Source: Amoebophrya sp. A120
Lineage: Eukaryota > Sar > Dinophyceae > Syndiniales > Amoebophryaceae
Reading direction: 5' to 3'
Assembly: GCA_905178155.1 (NCBI GenBank)
Contig: CAJINV010000009.1
Span: 3,342,768 to 3,406,767, forward strand
DNA length: 64,000 nucleotides
Below, in pieces: positions 19,201-31,040 of this stretch (positions are counted from its first letter, which is position 1; each line of letters begins with the position of its first letter). The notes beneath the pieces were generated by a model. That model made no database searches. It had not been told where the DNA came from and worked only from the letters and a program-made list of their open reading frames with translations. Position numbers and translations under genes: made by a program.

Positions 19201-22200
19201 TCGAAGCCGTCAGCAAGGAAGAGGAGGTATGACAGTGCACAACTCCCCCTCCCCCTCATTTGTATTGCGTGAACAGCAATACAAACACCGCCACACGTGG
19301 AGCCTGTGCATGACAAATTCATGCGCCTACTGTAGTGCTGTTTGGGCTTCCGGAATCTGTCATGCAAACAGTGCGACAGAAGAGCACTTGGATTTGGTAT
19401 TTTGCATGACAAATGAGGGGGAGGGGGAGTTGTGCACTTTCATAGGAGGACGAGGAGTTTGCGCGCATGCAGCCGCCGGAACCGTTACCGGCCGGGGCGA
19501 TTCCGCTGTTACCTTTAGGTGGATCCTATCAATTGCAAATATGTCTGGGTCTGGAAATTTGTGATGCTAAAATGTGCATGATGAAAACACCTCCTCATGT
19601 AGGAAAGCATGACAAGTCTGCGCAACGCTTTATCATACGAGCTCCGCATGAGAAACTGCGTTTTTGTATGACGTGAGAGGCTGCCACTTTTGTTGGTCAT
19701 GCAATACAGATTTCACAGGAATGCAAGACCAGCATTACAAGTTCCAACTTTCCAGACCCAGACATTTTTACATTTGATAGATCCGCGGGGGAGATCCGGG
19801 AGGCGGTCGCGCGAAACGCGATTGCTATGCATTGCAAATATGTCTGGGTCTGGAAGAATGCAAACTTGTGATGCGCATTGTGCAATCTCTCATGCGCAGG
19901 CAGCAAAAGCTGCCCCCTTTTTGTCTCCAAAGTGGGGCATTTGTCATGCGGATTCGGCATTGCGGGAGCTTGTCGAAACCTGTCATGCTAGAGCTTCCAT
20001 GCCAGACCTTCTGTGTCATGCAAAAGTAGCATGATTTTTCTTCCAGACCCAGATATATTTGCATTTGATAATTGCGCCCGAGCCGACGAATCCGAAGTTC
20101 AAGGAGGAAAAAGCTCTGCCCATGGCGGGGACCTTGATGCCCTTGCCGAAAGGGGATATGTCGATCACCTCCGCAATCATCAAGTATGGAATGGAAATAT
20201 GTCTGAGTCGGCAAGGTTGCAACTTGTGATGCTGTCTTTGGAGGCTAAAAAAAAATAAAATTTGTATTGCATGACCAGCAAGAGGAGTTCAGTTTGTCTT
20301 TGTGCCACGCGGAGTGGGCATTTCTAATGCGGAATACGCATCAGAAGGCCCTTTTTGAAAATCTGTGATGCTAGGTCATGTATTACAAGGTTCATGGGTT
20401 ATAATGCAGAATATGCAAGACATCAAACCTGGCAAAAATCTTCCAGACCCAGACATATTTGCAATCCATATCAAGCAGGCCGTGACGAAAGCGCCGGAGG
20501 CGAAGGACGACCCGATATTGTAATGAAAAATCCCCCCTTCCCATATCGAACTGAAAATTTGTGATGCTGATTTGTGGCCACAAATCAGCTTTGTCTTGCG
20601 TACAAGGCAAACGGCACCCATGTGGCGCATTTTACAGCGAGTCTGTCATGCGTTTTCGCCTAAGTCAGACTTGTTTCTGATGCTCAGCTGCTAGCCGTAT
20701 GCGTACCCACATGGGCGTAGAATAAGCCGACAAGCTCTTGCTGCAATACAAAGCTCATTCGTGTACTCAAATCCAGCAACACAAATTGCTTCTTTGATAT
20801 GGGGTGGGGGCTTTTTTCAGTTTGATACCCGAAACTCCGCGCCGCGATGAAGAGGGAGAAAATCGTGCAGGAGGCGGCCAAACGGTTCGAGATGGCGCAA
20901 TCCCGCGGGCAGTTTTTGGACCCGAAGCCCGGGTTCGCGTACCGGACCTTCATATGCAATGCAAAAATGTCTGGGTCTGGACGATTCTTACATTTGTCAT
21001 GTGCATGTCTGACATGACTCGAGAATCTGTGATGCATAGGGGCATTGGAATAAAAGGCTCTCCTATCTGTCATGTAAAACGTTGTTTGTCATGCGGAATA
21101 CACATAGCAGCTCAAAAGTTTGTCATGCCTGGCTGCGTATTGCAGTCCGGCCATCATCCACTTTTAGCATTACAAGTTTCCAGACATCCAGGGATTTTTG
21201 CAGTTGATACTTCAAATTGGTCACAGGCGTGGAAATCCCCGAGCCAGTGTTGAACATCCAGGGACTGTTATGCAAGAAAAAAACTATGTCTGTGTAAGTC
21301 AAAGTCTATGATGCAGGAAATGCAAAACTGTTACACTTGTCATGCTGGATCTGCGTAATAGGCTAGCTTCATACGTGTTTCCACTGATACTAGCTGCGCA
21401 TGACAGGTTTTCCCTGTAATGCAAAACGAATCTGTGATGCTGCTATTCCTAGAAAGTTAATACACCTACACAGTTTTTTTCCTGGATAACTGTGGTCCGT
21501 CGTGGACCCGCAGGCCCGGCCGGCCGGGTCCGCAGTCGCGGAAGCGCGCGGGGTCGGCATCGGGGCGCCGGCGTTTCAGCCGCAGGAGGGGCGGGGCGGC
21601 GAAACCGCGGGGGACAACGATTCGGAGGGGGAGGACGGCCTGGGTCCGGGCAAGGACGCGGGGCAGTATCAAATGCAAATATGTCTGGGTCTGGAAACTT
21701 GTGATGCAAGGAAGGGAATAGTGCGCACACTGTAATGCGCTGCCAAGCATGACAAGTTTTTCCGTGGTTCTGAGTTGCGTACTCCGCATGAGAAGCTGCG
21801 TTTTTGCATGACAGGCCAGAGGAGCTCTCTGTGGTGACGCAACACAGAGTTCACAGTCATGCCAGACTAGCATGACAAATCTCGCAACTTCTACTTCCCA
21901 GACCTTGACTCGTATTTGCGTTTGATAGCCAGTCCGCGCTGATGAAGGCGGGCGTGGATGCGGAGATGGAGCACGAAACCGGGTATCCAAGAAAAAAAGG
22001 TTGTTCGTGTAAATTTGTGATGCGCAACATGCATTAATTGATTGAGCCTGTCATGCTGTGCCTGCATTGTAGGGTCCATTCAGTGGCGTTTTCCCCTACT
22101 ATCTGCGCATGACAGGTTTTTGCTGTCATGCGAAAGATATTTGTCATGCTGATCCTCCAAGAGAGTTACATCTACAATCTTTTCTTCCTGGATACCGGGG

Positions 22201-25200
22201 AGCTGAACACGATTATTATCGAAGAGAATTATTTCCGCAGCAGTAAAGACCCCTTCCGGAAAAGGAACCTGCACATGAGTACCGACGGGCTGAGTTTTCT
22301 GTACTTGGACGACCGGTATCAAATGTAAAAATGTCTGGGTCTGGAAGATTCTGACACTTGTCATGCACGTTTTGCATGAGCCCTGATGTCTGTGATGCAT
22401 GCCCTAGCATCACAGATCTTTTGAGAGCTTCTTGATGCCTATTCCGCATGACAAATGCCCTCTCCGCGTAGCAAAAATTACATTCCCTTTGGTACTCATG
22501 CAATACAAATTTTTTTGGAATCCAAATGCAGCATCACAAGTTGCATTCTTCCAGACCCAGACATTTTTACATTTGATAACCGGGACATTTCGCAGGTCAA
22601 AGGGTACATGTCCCACGACAAAATATGCATTGCAAAAGCATCGTACTAGTACAAATTGCAATACAAATCGCTCAGCATGACAAATTAAATTTGTAATGCG
22701 GATCTACCTACAGCCACTAGATTTGTAATGCATAACTGCAATTAATAGTACGAGTCCGATGCTTTTGCACTGGATACAAAAGGACGAATAACAAAATGAT
22801 CCGGTGGAACACGCAGGAGGAGTGGGAGCCCGCGGTGACCCCGGAGTTGCCCGAGGAGGAGGAAGACGCCGGGGAAACGTACGGCTTCGATATGCAGAAC
22901 TCGAAACAACATTTAAATCAATTCCTCCAGAAGCGGAAACTCCCGACCGATGCCATGAAGGTGGAAAACCTCACCGTCGTCCCCGGGTTCCGTGCGACGA
23001 TCGACATGATGATCACCCCGAAAGAGCGCCTGCGCTGCTCCGTCGTCGCGGGTAGCAAGAAGGGTGCGGGCGCGGAGTTAGCGATGCGGGTGTGCAAAAT
23101 GTTGACCCGAAGGCGGTTGATCGCGAAGGCGAGCGACTTGTTGAATCCAGAGAACGCAATCCACGATCAGATCGAACCGGGGGAATTCGGTCTGTCCGCG
23201 CACATGCGGGGCGTGATTCGGAAGTTCATCACGCAAACGTGTAACTTTGAACCGGTGGAGTTCGACCCGAATGCGCCCGTGATTGACGTGGGGTTGAAGA
23301 TCGACGCGGCACCCTGGTCCATGTCGGCAAATTACGAGTCGGAGGGGGCGATCTCCTGGTCCGAGCCGCGGGCCTGCGCGGACCCCTGGGGCGCGACGAC
23401 CAAGGAGCGCAGTGGAAACCACATTTACACCGGGGATGCGGTTAACCAACAGTTGTTACGGGAATTGCGGCAGATATCAAATGCAAAAATGTCTGGGTCT
23501 GGAAGATTCCGAGATTTGTCATGCAGTTTTTCCAAGCAGCCCCAAGTCTGGAATGCAGGGTTTAGCATCACAGGTTGCGCAGCCCCTTGGTGATGCCCAT
23601 TCTTCATGAGAAATGCCCTCCCAGCATGGCCAGAAGTGGGCATCTTTTGCATGTCATGCATCACAGATCTTTGTATGATCCGCAACACGCATCACAAGTT
23701 CGGATCCTTCCAGACCCAGACATTTTTACATTTGATAACAGAAACAGTCGAACAATTTGTATCAGATGATGCAGCGCGACCGGATTGCGTTGCCGATCTG
23801 GAACATGCAGCACGAGATTGTGTCCGAAATCGAGGGTTCGCAGGTGGTCTTAGTGCAGGGGGCCACGGGTTGCGGTAAGACGACGCAGATCCCGTATCAG
23901 AACGAAAAATCCCCCCTCCCCATATCGAAAACGGAGTTTGTGTTGCTGTATTTGAGTACACAAATGCAGTAAAGGACTGCACGCAGATCGTAAGCCTAAG
24001 GGGGGGCCTCTTGGTCTAGGGGACTAGCATGACAGACGTCTGCCCTACAGGCCTTGCAGCATTACAAATCGCCTGCATATCGTGGCGGAGTCTCTGAGTT
24101 TGCCCTCTTGCAAGAGAGACAGGACTTGTGGCCACAAATCAGCATTGCAAATTTTTCGAAACATACCTTTTCAGTATGGGGAGGGGGGGTTTTTCCTTTT
24201 GATATCCCGCAGTTTTTGTTGGACTACTACATCGGGAAGTCCGCGGGTGTGGATTGTAACATTATCGTGACGCAGCCGCGTCGTGTGGCCGCGATGAGTG
24301 TGGCGGAGCGGGTGTGTCAAGAGTATCCCACGAAAAAACTGTTTCACTGTGATGATCTTGCAAGATCTGCATCACAAGTTTGTTACACACGACACAGAAA
24401 AAAATTTGCCATGCGCGCATTTCCCATAGGGAAAAACACGGTTGAAACTCCAATGCTCTATGCAGGTGTAGCAAGACAAATCGTTCTGTGCTCCATTCTC
24501 TGCATCACAAGTTCACAGTGAAACAGTTTTTTCCTGCGATAAAGAGCGGGGGGAAAGTATTGGACAGAGTTGCGGGTACATGGTCAGGTTCGATCAGGTA
24601 TAAAAGAACAGATATAAGTTTTGTTGATCACCTTCGATATGCAAATGTGCATGACAGGCTGTGATTTCGATCTTGTTTGTGCAATACAGCTTTCAACTAA
24701 TCATGCCCGATGTTTCATTTAGGAGAGAATGCATGACAAAAATAAATTCACGGAACTATTAAAACTTGTATCAGATGCCTCCCCGCGCCTCTGGTTCTAT
24801 CTGCTACATGACGGTGGGTGTGCTACTCAAGCGTTTGGCCGCCGGTCTGCACGGGGTGTCCCACGTGATCGTGGATGAGGTGCACGAACGGGATGTCAAC
24901 ACCGACTTCCTCCTCATCGTCCTCCGCCGCTTGGTCGCCGCCAACCCCAAACTATGCATTGCAAAAGTACTATCTTCGTACTCGTATAAATGCATTACAA
25001 ATTTCCTCAGCATGAGAAATAAAATTTGTACTGCTAATTTGCCTTAAGAACTGGATTTGTAATGCATGATTACAATACGAGTGCGATACTTTTGCACAGG
25101 ATACAAACTCCGCGTGATTCTCATGTCCGCGACCATGGATTTGGCGAAACTGCAGGAGTATTTCAGTCAGAAATCCCGGCGCCAGTGCCGCATCATCGAC

Positions 25201-28200
25201 GTGCCGGGCCGGGCGTATCCGGTGACGGCGTATTATCTCGAGGATTTGGTCGAGCTATGGATTGCAAAAATGTCTGGGTCTGGAAGATTGCAACTTGTCA
25301 TGCTAAATCTGGATCATGCAAAAATCTGTGTTGCGTGAGTGCCAAAAGCTGCCCACTTTCGGCCAAGTTGGGAGGGGATTTCTCATGCAGGATAGGCATT
25401 AGAAAGGCCTCGCAGAATCTGTCATGCTAAGTCCTACATACCAGACCTCATGGCTCATAGAAAACCTGCATGACAAATCTGGCAATCTTCCAGACCCAGA
25501 CATTTTTGCAATCCATAGGAGCTGTTGAACTACAAACCCCCACCGGCGAAGAAGGACAAAGCTTACTGGAACGGGGACATTGAGTTCAACGACAGCATGA
25601 CGTACAGCGAAACGACCATGAATACCGTGCGGATGCTGAACGAGAACGACATGAACGTCGATTTGATTGAGAAAACGCTTTGTTACATTATGTCGCAGGA
25701 ACTGCGCGGCGGGGTGTTGATTTTCCTGGCGGGTTGGGACGAGATCACGAAGTGCTTGAAACACATGAGGAAATCGTACAAGTTGCAGGACTGCTACTTT
25801 CTCCCCTTACACTCTCAAGTCCCGAAATCGGAACAGCACTTGGTGTTCCAGCAATCCGGTCACGGGAAAACGAAGGTGGTGTTAGCGACCAACATCGCGG
25901 AAACCTCCGTGACGATCCCGGACATATCCTACGTGATCGACACGTGTAAATGCAAGATGAAGTACTACCGACCGGTCAACGACGGGCTGAATTTAGCGAC
26001 TGCGACGAACCGGGCACAGCCGTTGATGTCGAGAATGGATATTCACTGGGCAGCGAAACACAACTTGACGCAGCGGATGGGTCGTGCGGGTCGTACCCAT
26101 AGTGGGGTTTGCTTCCGGTTGTGCACGAAGTGGCGGTTTGACCAACTGCCGGATATGACGTCACCGGAAATTACCCGATCACCCTTGCACCAGAACGCTT
26201 TGTATGGATTGCAAAAGTGTCTGGGTCTGGAAGATTGCAACTTGTCATGCTAAATCTGAATTATGCAGAAATCTGTGTTGCATGAGTGCCAAAAGCTGTC
26301 CACTTTCGACCAAGTTTGGAGGGAGTTTCTCATGCAGGATAGGCATGGCAGAGACCTCACCGACTCTATCATGCTAGGTCCCGCATTCTAGACCTCGCGA
26401 GTCATGGAAAACCTGCATGACAAGTAAGTTTACACTCTTCCAGACCCAGACATTTTTGCATTTGATACTTTGATGGTCAAGTGGCTGCGGTTGGGAGAGA
26501 TCATGCAATTCTTGACGGAAGCGTTAGACCCACCAAGCCACGAGAATATCAACCGGGCGATCGCGGTATAATATCGAAGAAAAAACATTGTTAGTGTAAC
26601 TTTGTGATGCGCAACATGCAAAGTGATTGCGGCTCTCATGCTGGGGAATGCATTGCAAGGTCCATTCAAGGTGGTTTTCACGTACCATCTGCGCATGACA
26701 GGTTTTTGCTCTCATGCCAGACAGATTTGTAATGCTGTTTCTCCAAAAAGTTACACCTACAATCTTTTTTTCGTGGATATATAAACTTGGTGGTTAGATG
26801 AAGTAGATGTGCAGCAAAAATTTTTGCGTGGAATAGAGCAAATGATCGCAAAACCAAAGCAAGATGTTCCAAAAAAAAATCCAAAACAGGTCCTCCAAGA
26901 ACTGTACGCCATCGACCAATTTCAGCGTCTGACGCCGCTGGGCGTGCAGATTTCCAAGCTCCCCATCGAACCCCGCATGGCCTACGCGGTGCTCCTCTCT
27001 TCCCTCCTCGGCGTGGCACAGCCCATGTGTCTGATCGCCGCTGCCTCCTGTTACCAGGACCCGGTGCGGTCCGACTCCCCGTTGAAGCAACAATACGTCC
27101 AGAACCCGTGCTATTCCGACCAGATTTATCCACAGTAAATTTCCCGTACACGTACAAATGCGGTCTCTGCATGACAAAACTTGGCTTCGATCCTAGTTTA
27201 GCATGACAAATTTTACGCTCCAAATTGGTGAAATTTGTGATGCATCTTGTACATGTACGGGAAATGTGTATTGCATAAGCTTTTGATGCTGAAAATCCTC
27301 TACCAGTTGTTCGACACCCAAAAGCATTTAAACCCATCCTACTGTCGTGACAACGGGGTGAATATGCAATGCAAATATCAATCCGGGTCTGGAAAGGCTG
27401 AACTACCTGTATTGTGTGTTTCGCATATCTGAAAAATCTGTATTGCATAAGCAGCAAGGAATAAAGCGCCACACTTTCGTCACGCAAAAGCGCAGTTTGT
27501 AATGCGTTCTGCGTACTATGAAAAAGCGTTTGAAAGATTTGTAATGCTGCACTGCACTGAAAGGCACAGTCAATCATGACCATGCAGCATTACAAGTTCT
27601 TTCCAGACCCAGACATATTTGCAATGCATAGTGAACGGAAACGTCGTCCGGATCGTGTTCGATTCGGCCCGGCAGCTATGCAAGAAAAAAACTGTGTGTG
27701 TGTACGACTCTGTGATGCAGAAGGTGCAAAACTAGATTCACTTGTCATGCTGGATCTGCGTGATAGGCTACTCTCATACGAGTTTCCACATAGTAGCTGC
27801 GCATGACAGGTTTTCCCTGTAAAAATGCAAAGCGAATTTGTGATGCTGTTCTTCCTTACAAAGTTACACTGACACAGTTTTTTTCCTGGATAGCAGCTGG
27901 AACTGATGCTGACGCAGATGGGCTTCGAAACGCCCGTTCGGGTCGCGTGGTCCAAGCAGCGATGGGACATGCTGCAACTCCTCCTCTCCGTCGCGAACGA
28001 CCACTTCGCGCAGCACGCGGGCAGACGGAGATTGTGGATCGGGCCCATGGAAACCGGGAATATTCAGCAGGTTTCCTGTTGTTCGGATGAAGTTGCTGTT
28101 TATCGCAAGAAAAAACTGTTTCACTGTAAACTTGTAATGCAGAAAATGTATCTGAGAAGTGTCTGTCTTGCTACACATGCAAGACAATAGATTTTCAGCT

Positions 28201-29834
28201 GTGTTTTCCCTTAGGAATCGCGCATGGCAAATTTTTGCTCTGATGTAGATCAAACTTGTGATGCAAAACTTGCAAAATCCTTACAGTGAAACACTTTTTT
28301 CGTACGATACTGTTCCCCCGCAGAAATACTTCGTTTTCGAAGAACAGTCCGCGAATTCCGGTGCCGGGTTCAGGAAAGCGGGCAAGGTGATCGAGGCGGA
28401 CAGCACGGATCCGGTGCACGGGAACGTCCAGTGCCGGAACATGACGAATGTTTCCGTGATCGCGGTCATGCTCGGATTATGAGAGTGCACAAGAACTCCC
28501 CCTCGTTCTCATTTCTATCGCATGAACAGCAACACAAGCAGCACCAGAAAAGGGGCTTTCGCATGACAAATCTGGATGCGGATTGTAATACCATCTTAGT
28601 GCTTCCAAAATTTGTCATGCTAACAGTGCTTACGAGCAAGGTTCAAACTTGGTATTTTGCATCAGAAATGAGAACGAGGGGGAGTTGTGCACTCTCATAC
28701 GGATCCGCGATGGCGTTGACCTATTCCCAAGGCCATCTCTACATCGACGGCTGGATGCCGGTGCGGTATGCAACGAAAAAAGTGTAGTTACAGTTACACA
28801 TTGTATTGCAGAACGTGCTAGACAGACAGGCGCTCTCATTCTGGAAAGGCATGTGAGCCTCGTCTCATACGTGTTTTCCCTTAGGTTTTCTCTGCATTAC
28901 AGGTTTTCTCTGCAATGCAGAGTAAGTTTGTGTTGCTAAAGTTGCAAGAGCAAACGTGTAAGTGTAACACTTTTTTCTTTGCATATGCGGATGACATACG
29001 ACACTGCGAGTTTGATCGGCGCTTTGAAAGCCTGTCTGGAATCTTTGGTGTTACGATTAGCCCACACCCCGAAACTCATCAGTCAGAACGACGCCCCGTT
29101 GATGGAGTTGAAGCAGATCCTGCAGCAGGTCTGCGACGCCAACATCGTCATCCAGCCGGAGGAGGAAGCGGAGGAGGAGGAGGTGATGGGTATCGTATTT
29201 GAAAACGTGCCCACCCCATAGTTGTCATGCAAGTCTGCATGCTGAAAACGTTTCTCATGCGGAGCCCCATGAGAAGCACTTTCTAGTCGTGTTTTGCAAT
29301 TTATTACGCTCCAATCAGCATGATAAACTAGATCTGTGATGCTGCTGAGCTAGCTCAAACAGCACAACACTACGACTCCAAATTTGTCATGCAAGACAGC
29401 CAAAGCTTGTGGATTTGTCTAGCCAATTCCCCAGCTTGACCATGGGGTGGGGACGTTTTTACATAGGATAATGGGGGGCCAGATGGAACAGGAACAACTG
29501 GACATGATGGAGCAAATGGAACACTATAACCGCATATCAAATGTAAAAATGTCTGGGTCTGGAAGGATCCGAACTTGTGATGCGTGTTTCGGATCCCACA
29601 GAGATCTGTGATGCATAACGTGCAAAAGGTCCCTACTTCTGGCCATGCTGAGAGGGCATTTCTCATGCAGAATACGCATCACCAAGGAGCTGCAGAACCT
29701 GTGATGCTAGGCCCTGCATTCCAGACGTGGGGGAGCTTGGAAAAACTGCATGACAAATCTCGGAATCTTCCAGACCCAGACACTTTTGCATTTGATACCG
29801 CATGGTCGCGGCACTGCAGGCACCTAGTGGGTGA
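16291..29834 (+). CDS. DHX9-like: DHX9/maleless-type DEAH-box RNA helicase, 1714 aa
   Basis: ATP-dependent RNA/DNA helicase of the DHX9 (RNA helicase A) branch. 35 exons (5145 bases) are the intervals between the introns listed below. Residues about 10-100 resemble a double-stranded-RNA-binding domain ([15 protein letters not shown]), and a second such domain lies near 690-750. The core shows P-loop GATGCGKTT (about 925), [15 protein letters not shown] (about 955), DEVH in place of DEAH or DEIH (about 1030), SAT (about 1058), [10 protein letters not shown] and QRMGRAGR (about 1285). The winged-helix/HA2 region ([19 protein letters not shown]) and a C-terminal OB-like region follow. Spacing across the join at 26565/26890 matches the family exactly. 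The protein is longer than animal DHX9 (about 1270 aa) because of a Gly/charged insert between the RNA-binding domains. Stop TGA at 29832. DHX9 proteins unwind structured RNA and R-loops in the nucleus; that role is inferred here. Confidence 0.92.
16593..16862. mobile_element. Family A introner
   Basis: Flanks cagtt/caatt, one mismatch. Confidence 0.9.
17258..17404 (+). other. GT-AG intron
   Basis: Donor GC|GTATTT, acceptor AAACAG|C. Holds GCATGACAAG inside but no TIR. A TAT/ATA reading (17259-17399) is also frame-compatible. Confidence 0.6.
17440..17702. mobile_element. Family A introner
   Basis: Duplication tccga/tccga. Confidence 0.93.
17750..18116. mobile_element. Degenerate family A introner
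   Basis: Ends TATGCAATG and CATTGCATA with eroded inner TIR. Flanks gaagc/cgaac. Longer than usual (367 bp). Confidence 0.7.
18194..18376. mobile_element. Family M introner (single copy in window)
   Basis: TIR TATCCCACAGAAAAAAGCAA against TATGCCACAGAAAAAGACAG. Flanks ggccg/ggcgg. Confidence 0.85.
18507..18788. mobile_element. Family C introner
   Basis: Duplication aggga/aggga. Confidence 0.93.
18924..19180. mobile_element. Family A introner
   Basis: Duplication cgagc/cgagc. Confidence 0.93.
19228..19444. mobile_element. Family I introner
   Basis: Duplication ggagg/ggagg. Confidence 0.93.
19527..19779. mobile_element. Family A introner
   Basis: Duplication gatcc/gatcc. Confidence 0.93.
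19826..20070. mobile_element. Family A introner
   Basis: Duplication attgc/attgc. Confidence 0.93.
20185..20470. mobile_element. Family A introner
   Basis: Duplication tcaag/tcaag. 5' arm slightly diverged. Confidence 0.92.
20516..20827. mobile_element. Family K introner
   Basis: Duplication cccga/cccga. Its 5' arm is B-like, linking the K and B families. Confidence 0.92.
20953..21209. mobile_element. Family A introner
   Basis: Duplication cttca/cttca. 3' arm reads CAGACATCCAGGGA, a variant seen in several copies. Confidence 0.92.
21269..21488. mobile_element. Family D introner
   Basis: Duplication actgt/actgt. Confidence 0.93.
21667..21927. mobile_element. Family A introner
   Basis: Flanks ggcag/gccag. 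3' arm diverged (CCAGACCTTGACTCG). Confidence 0.87.
21984..22194. mobile_element. Family D introner
   Basis: Duplication ccggg/ccggg. Confidence 0.93.
22317..22578. mobile_element. Family A introner
   Basis: Duplication accgg/accgg. Confidence 0.93.
22624..22776. mobile_element. Family G introner
   Basis: Duplication caaaa/caaaa. Confidence 0.93.
23475..23737. mobile_element. Family A introner
   Basis: Flanks gcaga/acaga, one mismatch. Confidence 0.92.
23895..24204. mobile_element. Family B introner
   Basis: Duplication tcccg/tcccg. Splits the P-loop exon from the next; the join reads TQIPQFLLD as expected for DHX9. Confidence 0.95.
24324..24541. mobile_element. Family E introner
   Basis: Duplication aagag/aagag. 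The join reads AERVCQERGES, matching the family. Confidence 0.95.
24598..24774 (+). other. GT-AG intron
   Basis: CAG|GTATAA to TATCAG|ATG, 177 bp, no TIR. Contains GCATGAC motifs but not the TAT/ATA borders. Confidence 0.8.
24953..25103. mobile_element. Family G introner
   Basis: Duplication caaac/caaac. The join reads [12 protein letters not shown] across helicase motif III. Confidence 0.95.
25256..25517. mobile_element. Family A introner
   Basis: Flanks cgagc/ggagc. TIR starts TATGGATTGC. Confidence 0.92.
26203..26467. mobile_element. Family A introner
   Basis: Duplication ctttg/ctttg. Confidence 0.94.
26566..26889 (+). other. GT-AG intron carrying a nested introner
   Basis: GCG|GTATAA to AAACAG|GTC. 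Without the nested family D element it would be about 110 bp. The join restores the family spacing between [12 protein letters not shown] and VLQELYAID. Confidence 0.85.
26572..26779. mobile_element. Family D introner nested in a GT-AG intron
   Basis: Perfect duplication tataa/tataa, inserted six bases after the GT donor. Confidence 0.92.
27127..27277. mobile_element. Family J introner, absent from the other helicase copy
   Basis: Flanks agatt/agctt. The copy at 220-224 reads straight through this site. Confidence 0.93.
27363..27630. mobile_element. Family A introner
   Basis: Duplication gtgaa/gtgaa. Shared with the copy at 295-564. Confidence 0.94.
27677..27892. mobile_element. Family D introner
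   Basis: Duplication gcagc/gcagc. Confidence 0.94.
28101..28309. mobile_element. Family E introner
   Basis: Duplication ctgtt/ctgtt. Confidence 0.93.
28478..28699. mobile_element. Family I introner
   Basis: Duplication cggat/cggat. Confidence 0.93.
28767..28985. mobile_element. Family F introner
   Basis: Duplication tgcgg/tgcgg. Confidence 0.93.
29191..29470. mobile_element. Family C introner
   Basis: Duplication atggg/atggg. Confidence 0.93.
29535..29797. mobile_element. Family A introner
   Basis: Duplication ccgca/ccgca. Last intron, 37 coding bases before the stop. Confidence 0.93.
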
Positions 29835-31040
29835 GTCGTGTGGTTGGAGAAATGTAGTAGTTCTTTTTTTGGGCGAAAATCATGTTGAACCACCGGTAAT
29901 AAGCGAACGATTTGATGAAAATGAAAAAACTCCTTTTATTTTACAGCCTCTATATTTACACCTTGATGAAAATGAAGACTCGGTCGGGTCTTCATATTCA
30001 TTTTGACAGAAAATATCAACTGTAGCAATTTGAATTTAAGTATTTCTGTTGTTACGAGTAGAAATTCGAAATTTGTTTCATTTTTTGAAATGACGACGGA
30101 ATGCTGATGAAGTGTAGTCTCGTGTTTTTCGGGAATACAGGCCGCAAACAGTGTACAAGAAGAGTAAATTGGTATAAACCGAGAAAGCCAAGCCAAAACC
30201 TGTACGCAACTACTCCAAAAGACTTGCAGAAAGGATACAACTACGAACCCAGAACACGATTTATTCGAGTTGCAAGTCTTTGTTTTTGGTTAAGATGTTC
30301 AAAAAGTAATTCGTACTCCCAGTGCCATTGCGATTGCAGGAGCAGGCGAGGATGTATTCGACTCCTCTCCATCGGGAGTTGTCGTGAAAAATAGCTTGTT
30401 CATCGCCGTTCTGCTCGACGTCAAGAAAGAACACCTGCGACCGAGTTGATTTTCGAGAGAAGTGGTCTCGAGATGCAAAATCATGCCTTCGTGTGACATC
30501 TTCGGATCGTAATATCAACAACTAGTAGAAGCCGTAGATGCTTTATCTTTTCTTCGTTGAGGTAGTGGTTTGTCTGTTCTCTCACTCTCTGCGAAGATCC
30601 AAGTTGAAAGGAAGTCCCAGCATCAGCATGGGGTTGTGGTGTTCGTTCGCTTGCAGATTTTTTGCTTTTCATTCCTATCTATCAGTCTTTGGTACGGTGA
30701 CTGGTCGTTTCGGGCATCGAATGATCCAGTTGTGTAGTTGAAGGAGAGACCATCATGATCCTCTTTTGCAATTTGGAAGATCGAGAGGTATTCACTAACT
30801 TTTTCAGGGTCGTCTACGTTTACTACTTCGAGATAATAATTTTCCCCTGTTTGGCGCCGAGCTGTGAAACATTAAAGGCAAAAATTTTATCATATAGAAA
30901 TTGTTCGAGTTCGCATGTAAATGCATCTCTTTCGCTCTCTATACACCGGCATTATGTGACGGATCTGTTTTAAGAACGCCATCAAAATCACCCACGCCTG
31001 GCTTTGACAGCACGAGTGCTGCATTTCCAGCAAAAGAAAA
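29835..31040. other. Intergenic
   Basis: Helicase 3' trailer, then AT-rich sequence with short open frames on both strands and no introner. Nothing supported. Confidence 0.5.

Noticed and set aside
16593-29797. Regularly spaced repeats resembling a CRISPR array
   Set aside because: The repeats are pairs of inverted ends of 150-350 bp elements with target duplications, separated by coding exons. No direct-repeat/spacer pattern.
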